Source of the DNA: Antitrichia curtipendula
Taxonomy: Eukaryota; Streptophyta; Bryopsida; Hypnales; Leucodontaceae
NCBI GenBank assembly: GCA_951230915.1
Contig: OX579634.1
Span: 53,333,570-53,397,569 of the forward strand
DNA length: 64,000 nt
Direction of reading: 5' to 3'
A model generated the notes under the pieces. It was not told the origin of the DNA and did not search any database. It was given only the letters and a program-made list of their open reading frames with translations. Position 1 is the first letter of the stretch; each line of letters opens with the position of its first letter. The translations under genes and the position numbers were made by a program. Below, piece by piece: positions 34,499-48,420 of the stretch.

Positions 34499-35288
34499 AT
34501 TACCCCATAAAGGCCCAAGGCCGTTTTTTTGCCCAAAAACACTCAAAACTGCTATTTCTATAGCAAAGAGTAAAAAAGATTGATAAATGTTTTTTTTGCA
34601 TATCTAATTGCAGGATCTTCCACTTAATTAATATAAGAATGTGTGGAAATTTTTGAAGAATTTTTGGCAACATAGATTGCAAGATATTTGCATTTAAAGT
34701 GAAAAAAACAAGTTTTTCAACACATTGCAAGACTAGATTTTTTGACTTTAAACATTTTTAACTTGAAATTTTGCACTACAAAGTTTTGAGCTTTAAATCC
34801 TTATAATAGAGAATTGAGTTGAGAGTCTAGGAAAAAAAAATTCAAAGAAACTTAATTATCATTCTTAAAAAAATTTGAAAAATTGCATTAAGAAATGAAT
34901 CCTACAAGTTTGTTTTTTCAAGAAGACGCTCTAACTACCTAAAAAACAAGAATGTCCATAACTTTCTCATAACAAATCCAAATGAAATGAATCAAAGCTT
35001 TCTAGATAGACAAAAATATATCATATGAGAAAATATCAAATTTTTGCAAATTTTGTTTTGCTGCCCAAGTTGCCACCCATCCCTTATTTTGAGCTTATTT
35101 GGTCATAACTATTGTTCCCGGGCATTGATTGTGAAAAAAATTATATTCCCACAAAGCTTATCAGCTTTTCTATCTTCAAAAAAAGTTTCAAAAAATCACG
35201 ACAAAAATTCAGACAAAAATTCAGCCCATAGGTACCTGCCCGAAATCCCATTTGTCCCCCAAAGGGACAATGGTCCTTTAGGGGTTAA
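34499..35288. mobile_element. AT-rich inverted-repeat element, about 790 bp
   Basis: The left end ATTACCCCATAAAGGCCCAA pairs imperfectly with the reverse of the right end ATTAACCCCTAAAGGACCAT. It has no coding capacity. Related fragments lie near 13993 and 22165, so this is a dispersed family. Confidence 0.55.
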
Positions 35289-36760
35289 TCCATGTCAAAA
35301 TCCTGATTCAAAATCCTGATTCAGATCTCTCATCACAACGGATAACTCTCCACCCAAAAAAACAATTGCAATTGTCTCAGATCCAAAAACTGCTTCAAAA
35401 GACCTGCAGTGTAAAAACATGAATCATAGCATTTCACTACAGTAGATCTAAGGCAACACAGCTTGCTATATTGGATGAACTCATTCTTGTTCAGAACAGC
35501 AGGTCGAAAGGCCTGCTCAGACTGCAATTCGAACAGACAGAAAAAACAGTATTAACCTGTCATCTGGGCAGTAAGACGCGACAACACTCCATGTGGAGGC
35601 TGGAAAAAGGTGCCTCATAACAGGTCTTCAGCTCGCCCGAAGTATCTGACAGCACCACCACTACTACATAGCTAATAATACATGTGCGGGCTCCTCACTA
35701 CTCAGGAGGCAATCATACTCTTCAATACGTTGTACTGTACACTACGATGGACTTCATTACAGTGCAGGACAGTCTGCAAAGAAGTTATTGCTAGTAAGAT
35801 TACACTCACACCTCTCTTCTCCAAAACGACATTCTAGAATATCCTCCACGCTTGTTACATAATCATGGACTATAGCATGTCACCGTCATTACTTTGAAAC
35901 TCCAGAGTGTCAGATAATGTTGTCATGGCATACTATCATGGTGTCCTCTTCCAGTCAAGTAGTCTAGAGCTTCAGCTTCGTCATTCGTTTAGGCGCAGTC
36001 AGGCAAATGCTATGTTACGTCCTTTCGATTGTGACCCAGAGCCACCGACTCGGGCAATTTCCCTTCGCTGACCTGTACAGTCGATACACCTGCATAGACG
36101 CCATTCTGCATTCCAACCATGCAGAGAGTAACGATTTTGTGCGTTCACCTGCGCAATTCTCACACAAATTACAACTCAAGAAACGAAACACACATGTAGG
36201 AACTGAATTTTTGGATTATTCCGACTGCACACAATCGAAACAGGATGTTTCACTGCTAAACAGGAGGTTATCCAACATACAACCTGCTTCTCAGTAAGAA
36301 ATTTATGATCTGTGATAGACAATCTGCGGAATGTGAATCCAACAGATTGTTTATCATAACGGACTAAGTCTAAGGAAACGAAGGGACTCTAAACATGTAC
36401 CGGGACGCGACAACCAATGCTATGCCAGGAATAACCCGAGGAATACAATCAATTTTCAACGACTAGCCACAAGTTCTACACTATCCAGTCATTGACTAAG
36501 AAGCAGTAAGAAATGACACCAGGCGCAGGTGACTGCTTGCAAGTGCTCTCCAAGATTATTTGAGCATGACTCAGTCTGCAAATTTTCAAAGGAAGGTCAT
36601 TGCCCTTTTCATTAAGGGTCTGACCATACGATATAAATGGCATGCCTTCAGAGATACACCCAAAAAAGACAGCAAGTACCATTTTAGAACAGGCGGCAAG
36701 CCCTTTAATCAAAAGACTTAAAATGAAATTACACAAATCTACCCACCTCATGCGGATAAC
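35289..36760. other. Probable 3' part or downstream region of the UBAC2-like gene, unresolved
   Basis: Base composition is less AT-rich than the left flank, and minus-strand open pieces occur (near 36476-36763 and 35333-35527). I could not join them with confidence to the exons above, and no UBA-type MGF motif was found. Confidence 0.35.
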
Positions 36761-39296
36761 CATTTCTGGACTCCGTTTCTTTGGATCTGCCGGTATTCAT
36801 TCTGTACGCCATCTCGGGAGAAATCCCTGAGAAGAAAGGTGCCACTCTGCATGCCATTCTACCAAAAGCGCCAGGCGAGAACTGCAAGACCAACAACCAC
36901 AAAAAACTGCGTTGCCAGACAACAACAATCCAAATACTTACTCCAAACACTAACACATCCTGTCATAATGGAGTCAACAGACAGACAGACAAAGGGGAAT
37001 CAACACCTATGACTATTACTTCATGAAAAAAAGGTAGTGTCATACCCCTATTTCCTGAACGCCGGCTACATCGTATCTGTAAATGAGGCCAGCAATCACT
37101 CCGCAAACTCCTGGTATCAAAGATTGCATCCATGACCACAATAGAAGCTGCAAGGACAACGACAGGTTTTAATTGAGGCGAAGCAACCAACAACATCGAG
37201 CATTGAGCTACTGAGCATCAAGAAGCTATCTGCAGAAACTCCACAACATTAAAAACGCAAGTTAGACTCAGAAAAATTGCACAGCACTTTTCAGTTTCAA
37301 ACCTACAATTAAGAAGGGAAAGTGGATACAAACCTGAAGGCCCACAAAATAAACGAACGACTTTTCAGATACTTCAACACCTAGCAGCTTCACGCGCGTT
37401 GAAACCGGGATGTCAAAGAAAAACGATACGAAAGATGAGAATATCAATCCAATTGGACCTGAATTCAATCTGATACTCGAAATATAAGATAAATCTGCCA
37501 GCATCCACAATTGAATATGTCAAAGGCCATTCTCAAACCGGTATACGTTCAAACGAAACCCATCCAAAACGAAACAAAAGAATTTCGATGCAGAATGCCA
37601 CTATAAAACTACAATGCCACTTAAAAAATAGAAAATCATGAACCATACTCTGATCTCTTACCCTCTCTAAACGAACAACCCAAAGAAGTAGGATATAATC
37701 TCCAAGCGCCGCCCGTCTCACAAACGCGAGGGTCATCCCCAAGACGACTACTATGGTCCAAGGGACTGTCTAGAAATATTCCTGGCGTCCAAGAAGAATT
37801 TAACAACTATGTAATTATTGTTGTATGAGTGGTGCTATAACAAGCCTCATGCATGATTAAAGACTGAGAGAAAGAAATAGCAAGAAAAGTTACCTTTCAA
37901 GACAAATATAAAAACAAGCTCCAAAAATGTCGTGATTGCTGTTGTAAATAAGACGAAGAACTGCCACAAGACGAATTGTGAGGATTAGTAAGAAACAAAA
38001 ACACTTCAATCCAAATACCCGCACTCTGAATTATATTCTGTCTCAATCCGAGAACTAAAAGTCATTAGATTAGATCATGGAAGACAAGATATGAATACCA
38101 ACAAGCTATCACTTACAATTTCATGGCCTCACAACAATCTCCACGGGAATAGCCAACCTTTCAAACACTATGTACACCCCCACATCCGATTCCAATTAGC
38201 TGCTGCAGTCTGAATTATACAAATTCAAATGCACAACCTAACCTTAAAGAGGAAGAGGGAAAGAGAGACAAACCAGGTATTTTGTCGACCCAACTTGCCT
38301 CTCAAAAACTCGAAAAAAATATAAAAGATAGAGGCCAAACATCAGTTCTGGTATAGATGGGAACACCAAGGGTGCCATTACGAGCCGCCATAATTCCAAT
38401 CTCTGAATGACTTTCTGCAAGGGAGTGCTATGAGAAATTTGCACAGGGTGGCCGCAAATACACTGTGAGATAAAAAAAACAAATTGCTTAAAAAAACCAT
38501 GTCTCAACCCCACTGAACTACACCCCAGGATTACCGCAAAACGAAATCTCCCGTTCTCCTCCAATTTTTAATTTCGTTTTGCACTACGTATTTCTGATAC
38601 TGGCTTTCGTAAGCTCTGTTCTTAAGCTCTAAATACACTACAAAGATTGACAAACGTTGCAAAACGATTATGTTTTTCCTGAAGTAGAAGTCGGAGGACC
38701 TTGCTTTCCGGGTAACTTTGCTTAACCCTCATCTGCACTAACTACGTTCGACATAAATATTATTATTTGGCAATAAGTGACAGAAGTCATCTTCCGAGTG
38801 TTTGTAAACTCTTGAAGGTGACTTGATATATAACTTGAAGTGTGACATGGAGATTAAATTCCACGACAAAGTGTTGCATCTGACCCCGAAAGTACAGAAC
38901 TCCAAGACTTCAAATTGAGAAGATTCAGCACAGAAGGGACTTTCCAACCTAAATTTTTGCCAGTGGCAAATAACAATAGAAACTCCACGAAACCTCGACT
39001 GTAAATCTTCGTAAAACGTACCTGATATGAAATACTACATAACTTCGAATCTCCTCGCGCGGCTAGGACCAAAGAAAGAGCTCCGCAAGCCACCACCATG
39101 CACCTGGTCAAACTCGCGTTTTCTACACAGCAAGCACGAGGACTTCAAAATTGAAAACCGGAGTAGAAATAGAACGCCCTAACCGAGGCCTAAGTTGCGA
39201 TTTAGCAAGGAAAAGCGATCTAGACAAAACCCCAAGACCAGACAAGACCTCCATTCAAAGGCAGCACTTACTGAATCCGGAGACCCCCGCGTTCAT
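36761..39296 (-). CDS. UBAC2: UBAC2-like rhomboid-family membrane protein (3' end unresolved)
   Basis: Seven exons join in phase: 39272-39296, 39022-39122, 38274-38414, 37894-37960, 37334-37494, 37046-37147 and 36761-36881, about 239 residues. The start gives MNAGVSGFKNASLTRCMVV. Then come SYQ, LELWRLVMAPLVF, FGLYLLYFFRVFERQVGS, SGPIGLIFSSFVSFFFDIPV, EKSFVYFVGLQ and SLIPGVCGVIAGLIYRYDV, which follow plant UBAC2/RBL18-type proteins in order. Several hydrophobic segments are visible. Family members are ER membrane pseudoproteases linked to ER-associated degradation; the rhomboid Ser/His active site is not evident here. The C-terminal UBA domain expected in the family was not found. Divergent residues after exon 6 make exon 7 less certain. 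Confidence 0.8.
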
Positions 39297-39743
39297 GATG
39301 TGCGCCTTTTCGTGTGTCGGAAAGCTTTCGACCATAGATCTGCAGTCCTGCCCTTTGCTCTCCCCACGCCAGGGACTTCAGTCTTCAACAAAAACGTTCC
39401 CCCGGCCTCGTTTCGGCACCAAATTGAACCAGGCGAAGCTCCAGATGAAGAGGACGGCCTCGCAAATATCACGGTGGTAGAATCTGAAATCGCAGAAAAG
39501 GAATCAATCGCGGGAAAAGGAGAATGCGAAGGGGGGGAGGGATGGAATTGACGCCGGAGATAGCGACACTTCGGTGCAGTGCTGTACGCGGGCAAGAACA
39601 ACGCTACGGACCACGCATTGGAACAGACGACCCAAAAGGCAATGGAGGGATGAATAAAGTAAGCTTAGTGTTTTAGTGTAGTACACTATAATAATGAAAA
39701 TTAGTGTTATACTGTCTACAGTCTTGCTTGACCCGACCCGACC

Positions 39744-39971
39744 GGGGTGAACCGACCTCGCTCGTCCCCGAGGGAAAAAGCTGAAACTTTGTATCTGCCA
39801 CGCATGATAAAATTTGCAAATTTTGAACTCATATTTGCAATCAGAGGCCCCAAATGAGGTTGGCGAGATGCGGAAAAAATATTAATGAAGCACAAAGTAG
39901 GGGGTCTTTTTTTTTTTACATACCCCCTTGGAATGACTTTGGGGGATTGAGCGATGGGATTGGTTCATCCC
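39744..39971. mobile_element. MITE-like inverted-repeat element, 228 bp
   Basis: The left end GGGGTGAACCGACCTCGCTC pairs loosely with the reverse of the right end, GGGATGAACCAATCCCATCG. The ends resemble those of 17093-17287. It lies upstream of the UBAC2-like gene. Confidence 0.5.
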
Positions 39972-41575
39972 TAGCTATTTGACCCATCGTAAAAGTCACT
40001 CTCTTTCTCATTGAAGTTGATTATCATATCAGTGTTAATGTTGAATGTGAATTCATCGCAAGTTGAACTATCTTGGTGCTAATTTGGGATTTTATTTAAT
40101 AGAATTTAGTTGACAATTATTGTTCATGTTGACATTTAGTGTTGGTAAACATTAGCAATGTTCTCAACAATTAGTATGAGAGTTCACAATTAATGTTGCA
40201 AACTAAAAATTTCATTATTAGTGTGGCTTGTTATGGGAGGCAACCCTTTTCTAATCAACCCTCCATTTTGGCCATGTAGACCTCTCTCTTTTTGTGAAGG
40301 AAGGGATGAGCAACCATAAATCATGGCACACTTCCCAATATAATTGTGGTACATTATCATTGGCTATAAGACTTTCAATCTTGCAACCAACCCTTATTAG
40401 ATTTTGCAACCAACCCTTACTAGATTTTGCAACCAGCCCTTGGTTGGAAAAAGAAAGACCTATATAACTAGTATGGGTTGAATAGAATCTTTAGCTAAAA
40501 AATCCATAGTAATTATGTTTTGACAAAAAAAAATCTGTAGAATTAGGGAATCCTTCCAAACTCTATTTCTGTACATGGGGAAAATTTCCCTTCTCAAGAA
40601 ACCTGCGCTCCAGATTCAAGTAATTGTTTAAGTGGTCAGAAATGGGTTGGCTCCCTTACACGCTTCTGAAACCAATTTTCTCAAAAATAGGAAGCCCATG
40701 CTACAGGACAATGCAATCCCACCTAGGCTGTGACATTAAGGAGGTTCGGATGTATCTGCACGTGGATGGACGACATTTGTCTCAGAAGCGGTGAGCGTGC
40801 ATGCAGGCAAGTGGGCAGTGCAGCACTGGATGGATATATGGATGGATGAATGGAGCCCCTGTTGGATGGAAAACAGCTGCTAGCAAAGTGCCCGGGTAAC
40901 CGTATCAGACAATTCGCACTTTTTCAATAAAAGGTACCTCGTTGGTGCCATAGATATTTCCCATTTTTTCACGTCTTTCACTTTTTCACAGTCCAAGCAC
41001 TCTAGCAATTGCCAACCTTGACTTCTTGAGCTAGTTTATGCTAGAACACCATAACAGCACCGCTTACAAGGCGGACACAATTAGGTCTAACTGACTATAC
41101 AATGCCCTCCATTTCCCGCCACGGTCCTCCGCGAAATAAGTCTGTTCCCATCGCCCAGTGCACATGCTTCAGTTAGTACGTGAAGTATCCTGGAGATAGA
41201 AAAATAGCAAGTTTGGGCAATTTGGCACTTATTAGAGACTAAAACTGATTGGTGCTCCAATCTTGCATGGACAACGAGAAAAATAGCGTACGCCACAGTT
41301 GATTTGAGAGAATTTCCCCATCTCAATGCACGAGGGACGGGGTCTCCTTGCAGTGTTTTCAACGAACGAGATGAAACCCACTTCATTGAGCATTCGAGAT
41401 GACACGATGAAATTTGCATGGATAATGCAGAAGAACTTGCCACTTAACCCTCGGTGTCAAGAAAATAGGGATAAGTGCAAGGGAATGGGGATGAAATTTG
41501 GAATTTCACAAGTTCGCTGAAACCCACGGTGACTTCCCTCTGAGGAGGGTCAGATATCTCACCTCAAACGTCCCT
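39972..41575. other. Intergenic region between UBAC2-like and IPI1 genes
   Basis: It holds three tandem copies of a 24-bp unit (TTGCAACCAACCCTTAYTAG) at 40380-40445, a GGAT-rich simple repeat near 40826-40855, and possibly the last exon(s) of the IPI1 gene around 41250-41450, which I could not resolve. Confidence 0.4.
40380..40445. repeat. Three tandem 24-bp units
   Basis: TTGCAACCAACCCTTATTAG and two near-identical successors in direct order. Confidence 0.8.
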
Positions 41576-44500
41576 AGAATTGCCTTCAACGAATCCTTTG
41601 AGTTGGAGAGCACTCTCGACAATTTCTCCTGCTTGCAGATTAGTAGAAGCATTTGGGCAGTAGCGCACATATCCTCCAGAGAATCTGGGGTTGGCGCTTG
41701 TGAAACTGCACGCAACCACAACTTAGTTACTACAATGCCCAAAGAACGTGGAACCCCATTTACGATGCAAGTGCTACTCCGTATATAAACATGTGACTGA
41801 CTCGCAAGAAACCTGATTCTTCTGTCAGGAATCGTCACGTCAATGGAAGAATCTTTGACTTTGATAATGCACGTACTATGAAAACATGCGACTTCCAAAC
41901 ATTTGACTGAGGTTCTATTATGGCCAAAGATGCTTCCATGTAATGAGGGTAGTCTAGGTTTGTGTTTGGGACCTACTACTTCAAACTGCAATACATAAGG
42001 TATTCATAAGATATCCAAATAATACATTTCTAACGTCTTATTGTCCTCTTGAAACGGGAGGAGAACCCTAGATCTTTTTTTAAATGTTTAAAAAATAAAA
42101 ATCACTCAAAACAGCTGAAAGCCACGGGGATAAGCCACCCTCCTGATCCCCCATTGATCCCCTCCTGTTCAAGACATTTGTCGAAGCTCCAAGCATCGAA
42201 GGACTACAGCTATGAACTTCTTGTCTACCCAAGCAATTCAGTCATTCAATAGCGTTACCACAAGCTACGAAGGACGGAGAGAAGGTAATACCTTCACGTA
42301 GAACTGACTCAACACTTTTTAACACTGCGTCGGTAAAATCTTGACTTCCGGAAATGAGTACAAAACACGGCCGATAGAGAACCATTGAATGCTCGACGCC
42401 TCCAGCTGGGCTGTCGCACTGCAAATTTTCAGCAGCTCAGGTTCCCAACGTCAGATTGCTTTCACCAAATGCAGATCTGACATTCATATCATGCGAAGAA
42501 CCAAAAACTACTAATAAGGCAAAGATTGGTTGACTACTGACCTTGAATATAGAGATTAGGAATTCAGCTACACATTTTGGCAGAATCTCTTGCAAGTCTT
42601 CAGGCAGAACAGACGAGTCGCTTCTCTTATCCGTGCTTAGCACAGCGACTGCACAAAGGAAACTGTGCACAGAACAAAAGGAGGGATAGTTCACCTGCAA
42701 AAGAACATTACAGTAAACCAAGTGTTCTTGTACATTTGAAGGGTAAGTTTTCAGAACATAACTATTAAGGAGCATACGAAATAAAATTCTGCAAAATGTG
42801 ACAACTACGTGAACGCAATACCATGAATGTCACTGCACTTACAAGCTCTGGCAGGAGCGAAGGAGCGAGCAGAGTCAACACGAGGTTGCAGTCTCCTAGT
42901 TGGGTGAGACTACTGCAAACAACTACAGCGAGCGCTATTCTTCCTCTTACGGAAGCTGCTCTTTGATTTCCGCTTGCACTGATTGACGTGATCCGGACTT
43001 TGGAAGAGCTTCCAGCAAGCGATTCTCTCCCAGCTGCTCAGACAAATAAAAGAGTTCATGAACTACTGCTTCACTGTGAAGAATTTCCTCTTTTCATCAC
43101 CCACCCTGTGCAAGAAACTCAGACATCAGGCATGGAAAGGGTAGAAAAAACCTTGAGCTGTAGTATGGCCTGCAAGCAGCGTCACTAGAAAACTGAGATG
43201 TTCAGCAAGCCCTGAGGAACCCCGCATAAAAACGTTTTGGAGCACTTCAACTGCCCGTCTTGCCACCTCTGAGCTCACCTCGTCCGCTGCCAAGGACAGC
43301 AGTTGTAAGTGAGAACTCTACTGAGAGTCTAAAGAAGCTCAGGAGATAGGTTTCGGATCACTGAGGCGACATCGACACAGCAGATACCAAGCCACTCGAA
43401 TTTTTAACAAAAATGACAACATAGCTCTGATCAGTAGTTAAGAAAAGACAGAAGCAGTCCGCACAACGGGTACGAAAAAATAACGTTGATGACTGCAAGG
43501 TGATGAACTCTTACAGAGACAGCAGTGCGCCACTGCTTTTAGAAATGCGCTTGAAAAGTTTCTCCAATAACACAGTGTGTCAACCGCCAGTTCTTGACAG
43601 TCCTTTGGCAGTTTGACAAATGGTCCAAACAAACACTTCCCTGCGATTGGCCCTTCGGAAATTTAGGAGGCTGCACCACTACTGTAATTGACGAACATTA
43701 GAATGAACTGAAACAATCTACGCTGCAAACCTGATATTTTGCAAGTGTCCCATATAGAAAAAAAAAATACGTATCCCATGGGCTCTGAAGAGTGCGGACA
43801 TTGACCGTCGCTTCTAGTGGAAGCTAGAAATGTGCAGAAGAAGGGTATCATGTGAGGCTGCAGTGCCGCATATTCTTCAGCTAGCACAGAACCTTCTGGT
43901 GCAGATCGTCCTATATGTAACAGCATTTGCAACACCGCCTGAAGAGAACGAGAATGAGCATGTCAGTACCGAATGCCAATGTCACTCAGGAGCTCCCACG
44001 TTGAGGGCTTACAATTGGGGAGGCCAACGCATGTTCCCTGCCATGTGACAAATAGATCAAAGAGTACCCCCTACTCCGAATCGCCTCAATTTTGTTCCGG
44101 CTCAGAAAAACAAGTGAGCTAAGCTGATATCACAACCATAACCATGTCCAAAATTGACAGGGAAGCAGAAATTCATCGAACCTGGGACACAGATACATGC
44201 GTATGCTTCAGCTCCCATAGCAGACGCGGCAGAGACTGCATCCACTGCTTCTGAAATTGAAGAGGTACGTCCACTTTCCCTCCCTTACCTTGCTGCAAAA
44301 AAACATACGCTTCCTTCCAGGTTACGATATTTGGAGGTGCTCAAAATTAAAACACATCATTCTAGTTAGTGTGCACACATGTGCACAGCATTTAGAACTT
44401 TGCAATAAAAAAAGTAACCCGTCAAAACAGCTTGAGAAACAAGTTTCAGAATTGGGGCAGCTCCTTACTGACAGCAGAATCTCGGCCATTGCAGATAAGC

Positions 44501-47500
44501 AAGAAAGCCTGATAGCAGAGTGAGCTTTGCTTGATTCAAATACTTTTGTAAACGCCTGCACAAGGCCTCGAGCATAAAAAAATAGGATATGTCTATTCAT
44601 ATCCTCCCCCCCGGCCTACTCCTTCGTAAGCTTATCCAACAAAGAGACACAAATTCAAAAGAAGTAAGAACAAACCGGACGTACATCATCTATGGAAACA
44701 ACAGTAAGAACATTGTTACAAGGTCCACAATTGAACAAAAGGTCATACCTGTAACAATCTGATTACCCAATCGTGAGAGACACACCAAAGTAGGCCAGGA
44801 AGACGACTTATGAGCAATCTTAGATAAGGCTCAGCAAGCTTGCTATCCACCACTCCTGCAGCCATTTCGGATGAAGGTAACATCTGGAAAATCAAAAGGT
44901 TACTTAAAGGAGGAGCTACTAAAAGCAAAGAATTCCGATATTTCTAACATTACATAATTATTGAAGTCAGAGATATATTTGTAGTAGTATGCTATTTAGA
45001 AGATTCTGCATAGCATCTAAAACAAGAGGTGTACAACTTGTGAATCAACTCGTCAATCAGGCGCTTACTAAAACAATAGTCAATGTGAAAACTGAACAAT
45101 ATGAAGCTTACTAAAACAAAAGTCAATGTGAAAACTTAATAAGCAAGTATTAAATTGCAAAGACATACCATTCCATGTAAGGCACTTTCATAATATTGAA
45201 GAGTCACGATAGTGGCATGATGCTCATTTACATTCTCTGTTTCCTTGTTTGGAGGCACGATCAAATGTAGCATGACCTCACAAATTCCCACATTCAAGGC
45301 TACCAAATCCTCCTCCACCTGAAGACAATGCAAGTTTTCACTTTTCAATCTAAAACTACCACTGGAGAAGAAACATTAGATGCAAAGATGGAAAATATGG
45401 AGAGAAATGATGAAAACCTTGGCCGGGAGATGTATGGAAGGTGCAGAAACAGGGAAGGCTGCTAGCACGTGCTTTTGCAAGCCTGACAAAAATTGTTGCC
45501 TCATCCAAATCCGCATTTCCCAGTCTTCTTCACCAATGACAAAAGAGGACAATAAATGTGATTTGGGCAAACCACGTGCACATCCTTCAAGGCTGAAACA
45601 TTCAAATAGAATAGAGAGAGATTGAGTGATGGAGACCATGCAACTGAGGTTAACAGCATCAGGCATCGGACCAGAGCAAACTGTTGGTGCACAATCAGCC
45701 CAGCAATCTATCATCACTGGAACAAGAGGTGCCGCCATTACAACAATCTGTCCTTGAACTCCTGGAGGTTACACCACATCAAAACGCATTAGTCCGCTCT
45801 CAGAGCAGTTGGAACATGGAACGACTAGATAGAGAATTAACATATGGAAGAACGACCCTCAGTGGCAGCAAATATATTCGAATTCACTTCCAGAGGATTA
45901 TTAGTCGCCTTCTATCCCTTTACGGATGAACATCTCCATGTTGAGACACAGATTCCGTCTTCAAACGTGGAAACATTTCAAGCATGAACGTATCTGACAA
46001 CTTTTTACTCTCATTCTTACAATAGTGATCAATTTGTTTAAGTCGTCATTACGTGGCAAGTCAACAGTATAAAAGCGTGAATACCTGTATTTTGAACCCT
46101 CTTGGATGCCACACCTGTTTGCTGTGCTGACCCTGCCAGAATGTGCTGTTTAGTGAATCTCGAACAGATCTACAGTAGGCTGTACGACAAACATTCACTA
46201 ATAAACAAATATTTATTTAATAAACATGGGTGGATTTTTCTTAGTTCAACACGCAGGAGTGTTGCAAAGAGACAACCGGAAAACAGATACCATATCTAAA
46301 GAAACATTCTTAGGACATACCAGTGCCCTTTGCTTGACCATCAATAGGCTGACAAGATTCAAATCCATGCTCGACACGCTTTCCTTGAAAACCTAAATAC
46401 CCTTCCGGTCTTCTGCTATTATGTCCATGCAAAGCACTCATTTCAGTCGATCCCTCCTGGAACATGTATAATCGATAAAGTCAGGAACCATTAGGAATGA
46501 GCAGCATGTTGCCTCAAAGAATTCCAATTCTAAAGACACGTTTGCATGAGGCAGCAGCTAATAGTTATAATCTGTACACTGACCTGCTTAGTTGTAGAAT
46601 ACTTCTGACCCCAGCAGTGAGATGGAGTACCATTGGTGGCAGAACTGTGAGTTGACAAGCTTGCTCTCAACGACATCAAGAAATTTACGAGGCTGCTAAG
46701 CACATTTCCTAGTCGGCTCACAGCCTGGCCACTTACGCCTCCTCTTCCAAGTAGATCCAAATAATATTGCACAATCTGATCACAAAGTAGCAACATCGGA
46801 CACTCAAAATATGTGCCAGAGAACCAATAACCAACTGAGTTTACGAAAATAAGAGATCCCACCGCAAAAGCGGCTCAGATGACTGCAAAAACCTCTACGG
46901 GACAAGAGTGGCGAGAGAGAATTAAGCGTAAACGGTAAGAATTTCGACCTGGCCAGAAAAGGATGACACCACGAGGTCTGGGTAATGCTGAACAAGAAGA
47001 TCCATGAAGGAACATGCAGATGCTCGAACATCAATCAGGAGGTGTGTCATTGCGCTGCTCACATGAGCCATCAGCCCAGGTACGAGAGGTGCCATCATCC
47101 CCTACAAAACAAGCAAGGCTTCAGAATATACAGAGACTTCTGTTGTAATATCCAAAGAGAGGACTTCCTCTTTCTCTACGTAAACACTATGCCTTGATGT
47201 GTACATAGTTCAGAGAAGAAAACCTGAGGTAGACCCGGCAAAATTGTCGTCCTCAAAAGCATAAGGAGAGTTTGCCGAACCGCCTTATCGTAGTCCGTGA
47301 TCCGAGGAGAGAGCTTTTCTACAACGGCCATGGCATGCATCGGCAGCTCGGTAGGGAAACGAGCGAAAAGGTCCTTCAATCCCATCAATGACTCTGCAAC
47401 AAAATTGTGTAACCAGATGAGCACCGAATAGCGGAAGACATCATAAGGTTGGTGATCATGGCATGAGTCTGGGCATCTACCTTTGCGGACCCGCTCACTG

Positions 47501-48420
47501 TAATGCATACTCTGAGTGAGAAGTTCCTTTAGAGTCTGCTTCCGCTGGTTGACAGCAACCCCATCCTTGTCAGCCGCCACACTCTGACCGGGTATTACAA
47601 TGGCTGCAATCGCAACCAATTTAGACAAAACGTACATGCAGGCTCGTCAACAGGCACAAAATATGAGATCATGCCACAGAAACATGCAAGACGGCTCCAG
47701 GTCGATACACCCATACCTCCCAAATTTCTCTCTCTTTTGGCACCGTTCTAGCATAGCATCAAAATTTTGGGTATAGTTCAGGCCGAAACTCCCTTTGAAT
47801 TCGCACTAACACACCCTCTAGGCTGCATTACAATCGTGATAATGTGGAGGAGAACAGTAAGAAGGGATCGGAAGTTTTAAGGTGAGGGTCCTAGAGGTGA
47901 GGGTCCTACACTTCCCTTTCTAATGTCACATACCACGTCGCACAATACGTCGCACATATCACGAAATTGGTCAGTACAGTTAGAGGGGTATCAATGAGAG
48001 CCTTCTGAAGCATGACAATGAGTGAGCACAGTACATTACCTTTCGACTTGAAGTCTGTTTTCGTGGCATTCGTAGGCGGAGGCAGCTTCCTCCCGACTTT
48101 CGACTTCACTCTCTGTGAAAATTGACATGGGGCACTCAATTCTTTCAGTTCGGCTCCTAAAACTCCACCAATAATTAGACAAAAAGAAATCCCAATTGAC
48201 CTACGTTCGGCTGGACTCTCACAATTCAAATCCAACCAAAGCATCTCCCGATTCTTAACAAGAAGCAGACGAAACCCGGGTCAAATCAAAAACACAGAAT
48301 ACAAAAAACTGGATGACATGAAAAGCAGCGGCAGTGCACCTTGAAGTCGATGCCAACACCTTTGGCCTTCAGCGCCTTTTTCCCAGTCTTCCATGGCGCC
48401 TTGCCCCCAGAGGCCGGCAT
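41576..48420 (-). CDS. IPI1: IPI1/TEX10-like pre-60S ribosome assembly protein (3' end unresolved)
   Basis: The start is ATG 48420 (MPASGGKAPWKTGKKALKAK). Early exons join in phase: 48340-48420, 48040-48112 (KVGRKLPPPTNATKTDFKSK), 47481-47603 (VAVNQRKQTLKELLTQ), 47224-47393 (GLKDLFARFPTELPMHAMAV), 46949-47101, 46584-46775 and 46321-46456. Further coding blocks lie near 45418-45764, 45168-45320, 44749-44884, 44400-44580, 43755-43938, 43510-43660, 42545-42695, 42270-42420 and 41576-41709. The N-terminal motifs match the Ipi1/TEX10 domain, followed by HEAT-like helices. In yeast and animals IPI1/TEX10 works in the Rix1 (PELP1) complex for ITS2 processing and 60S export in the nucleus. The basic N-terminus suits nuclear localisation. 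The last exon is not placed. Confidence 0.85.
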
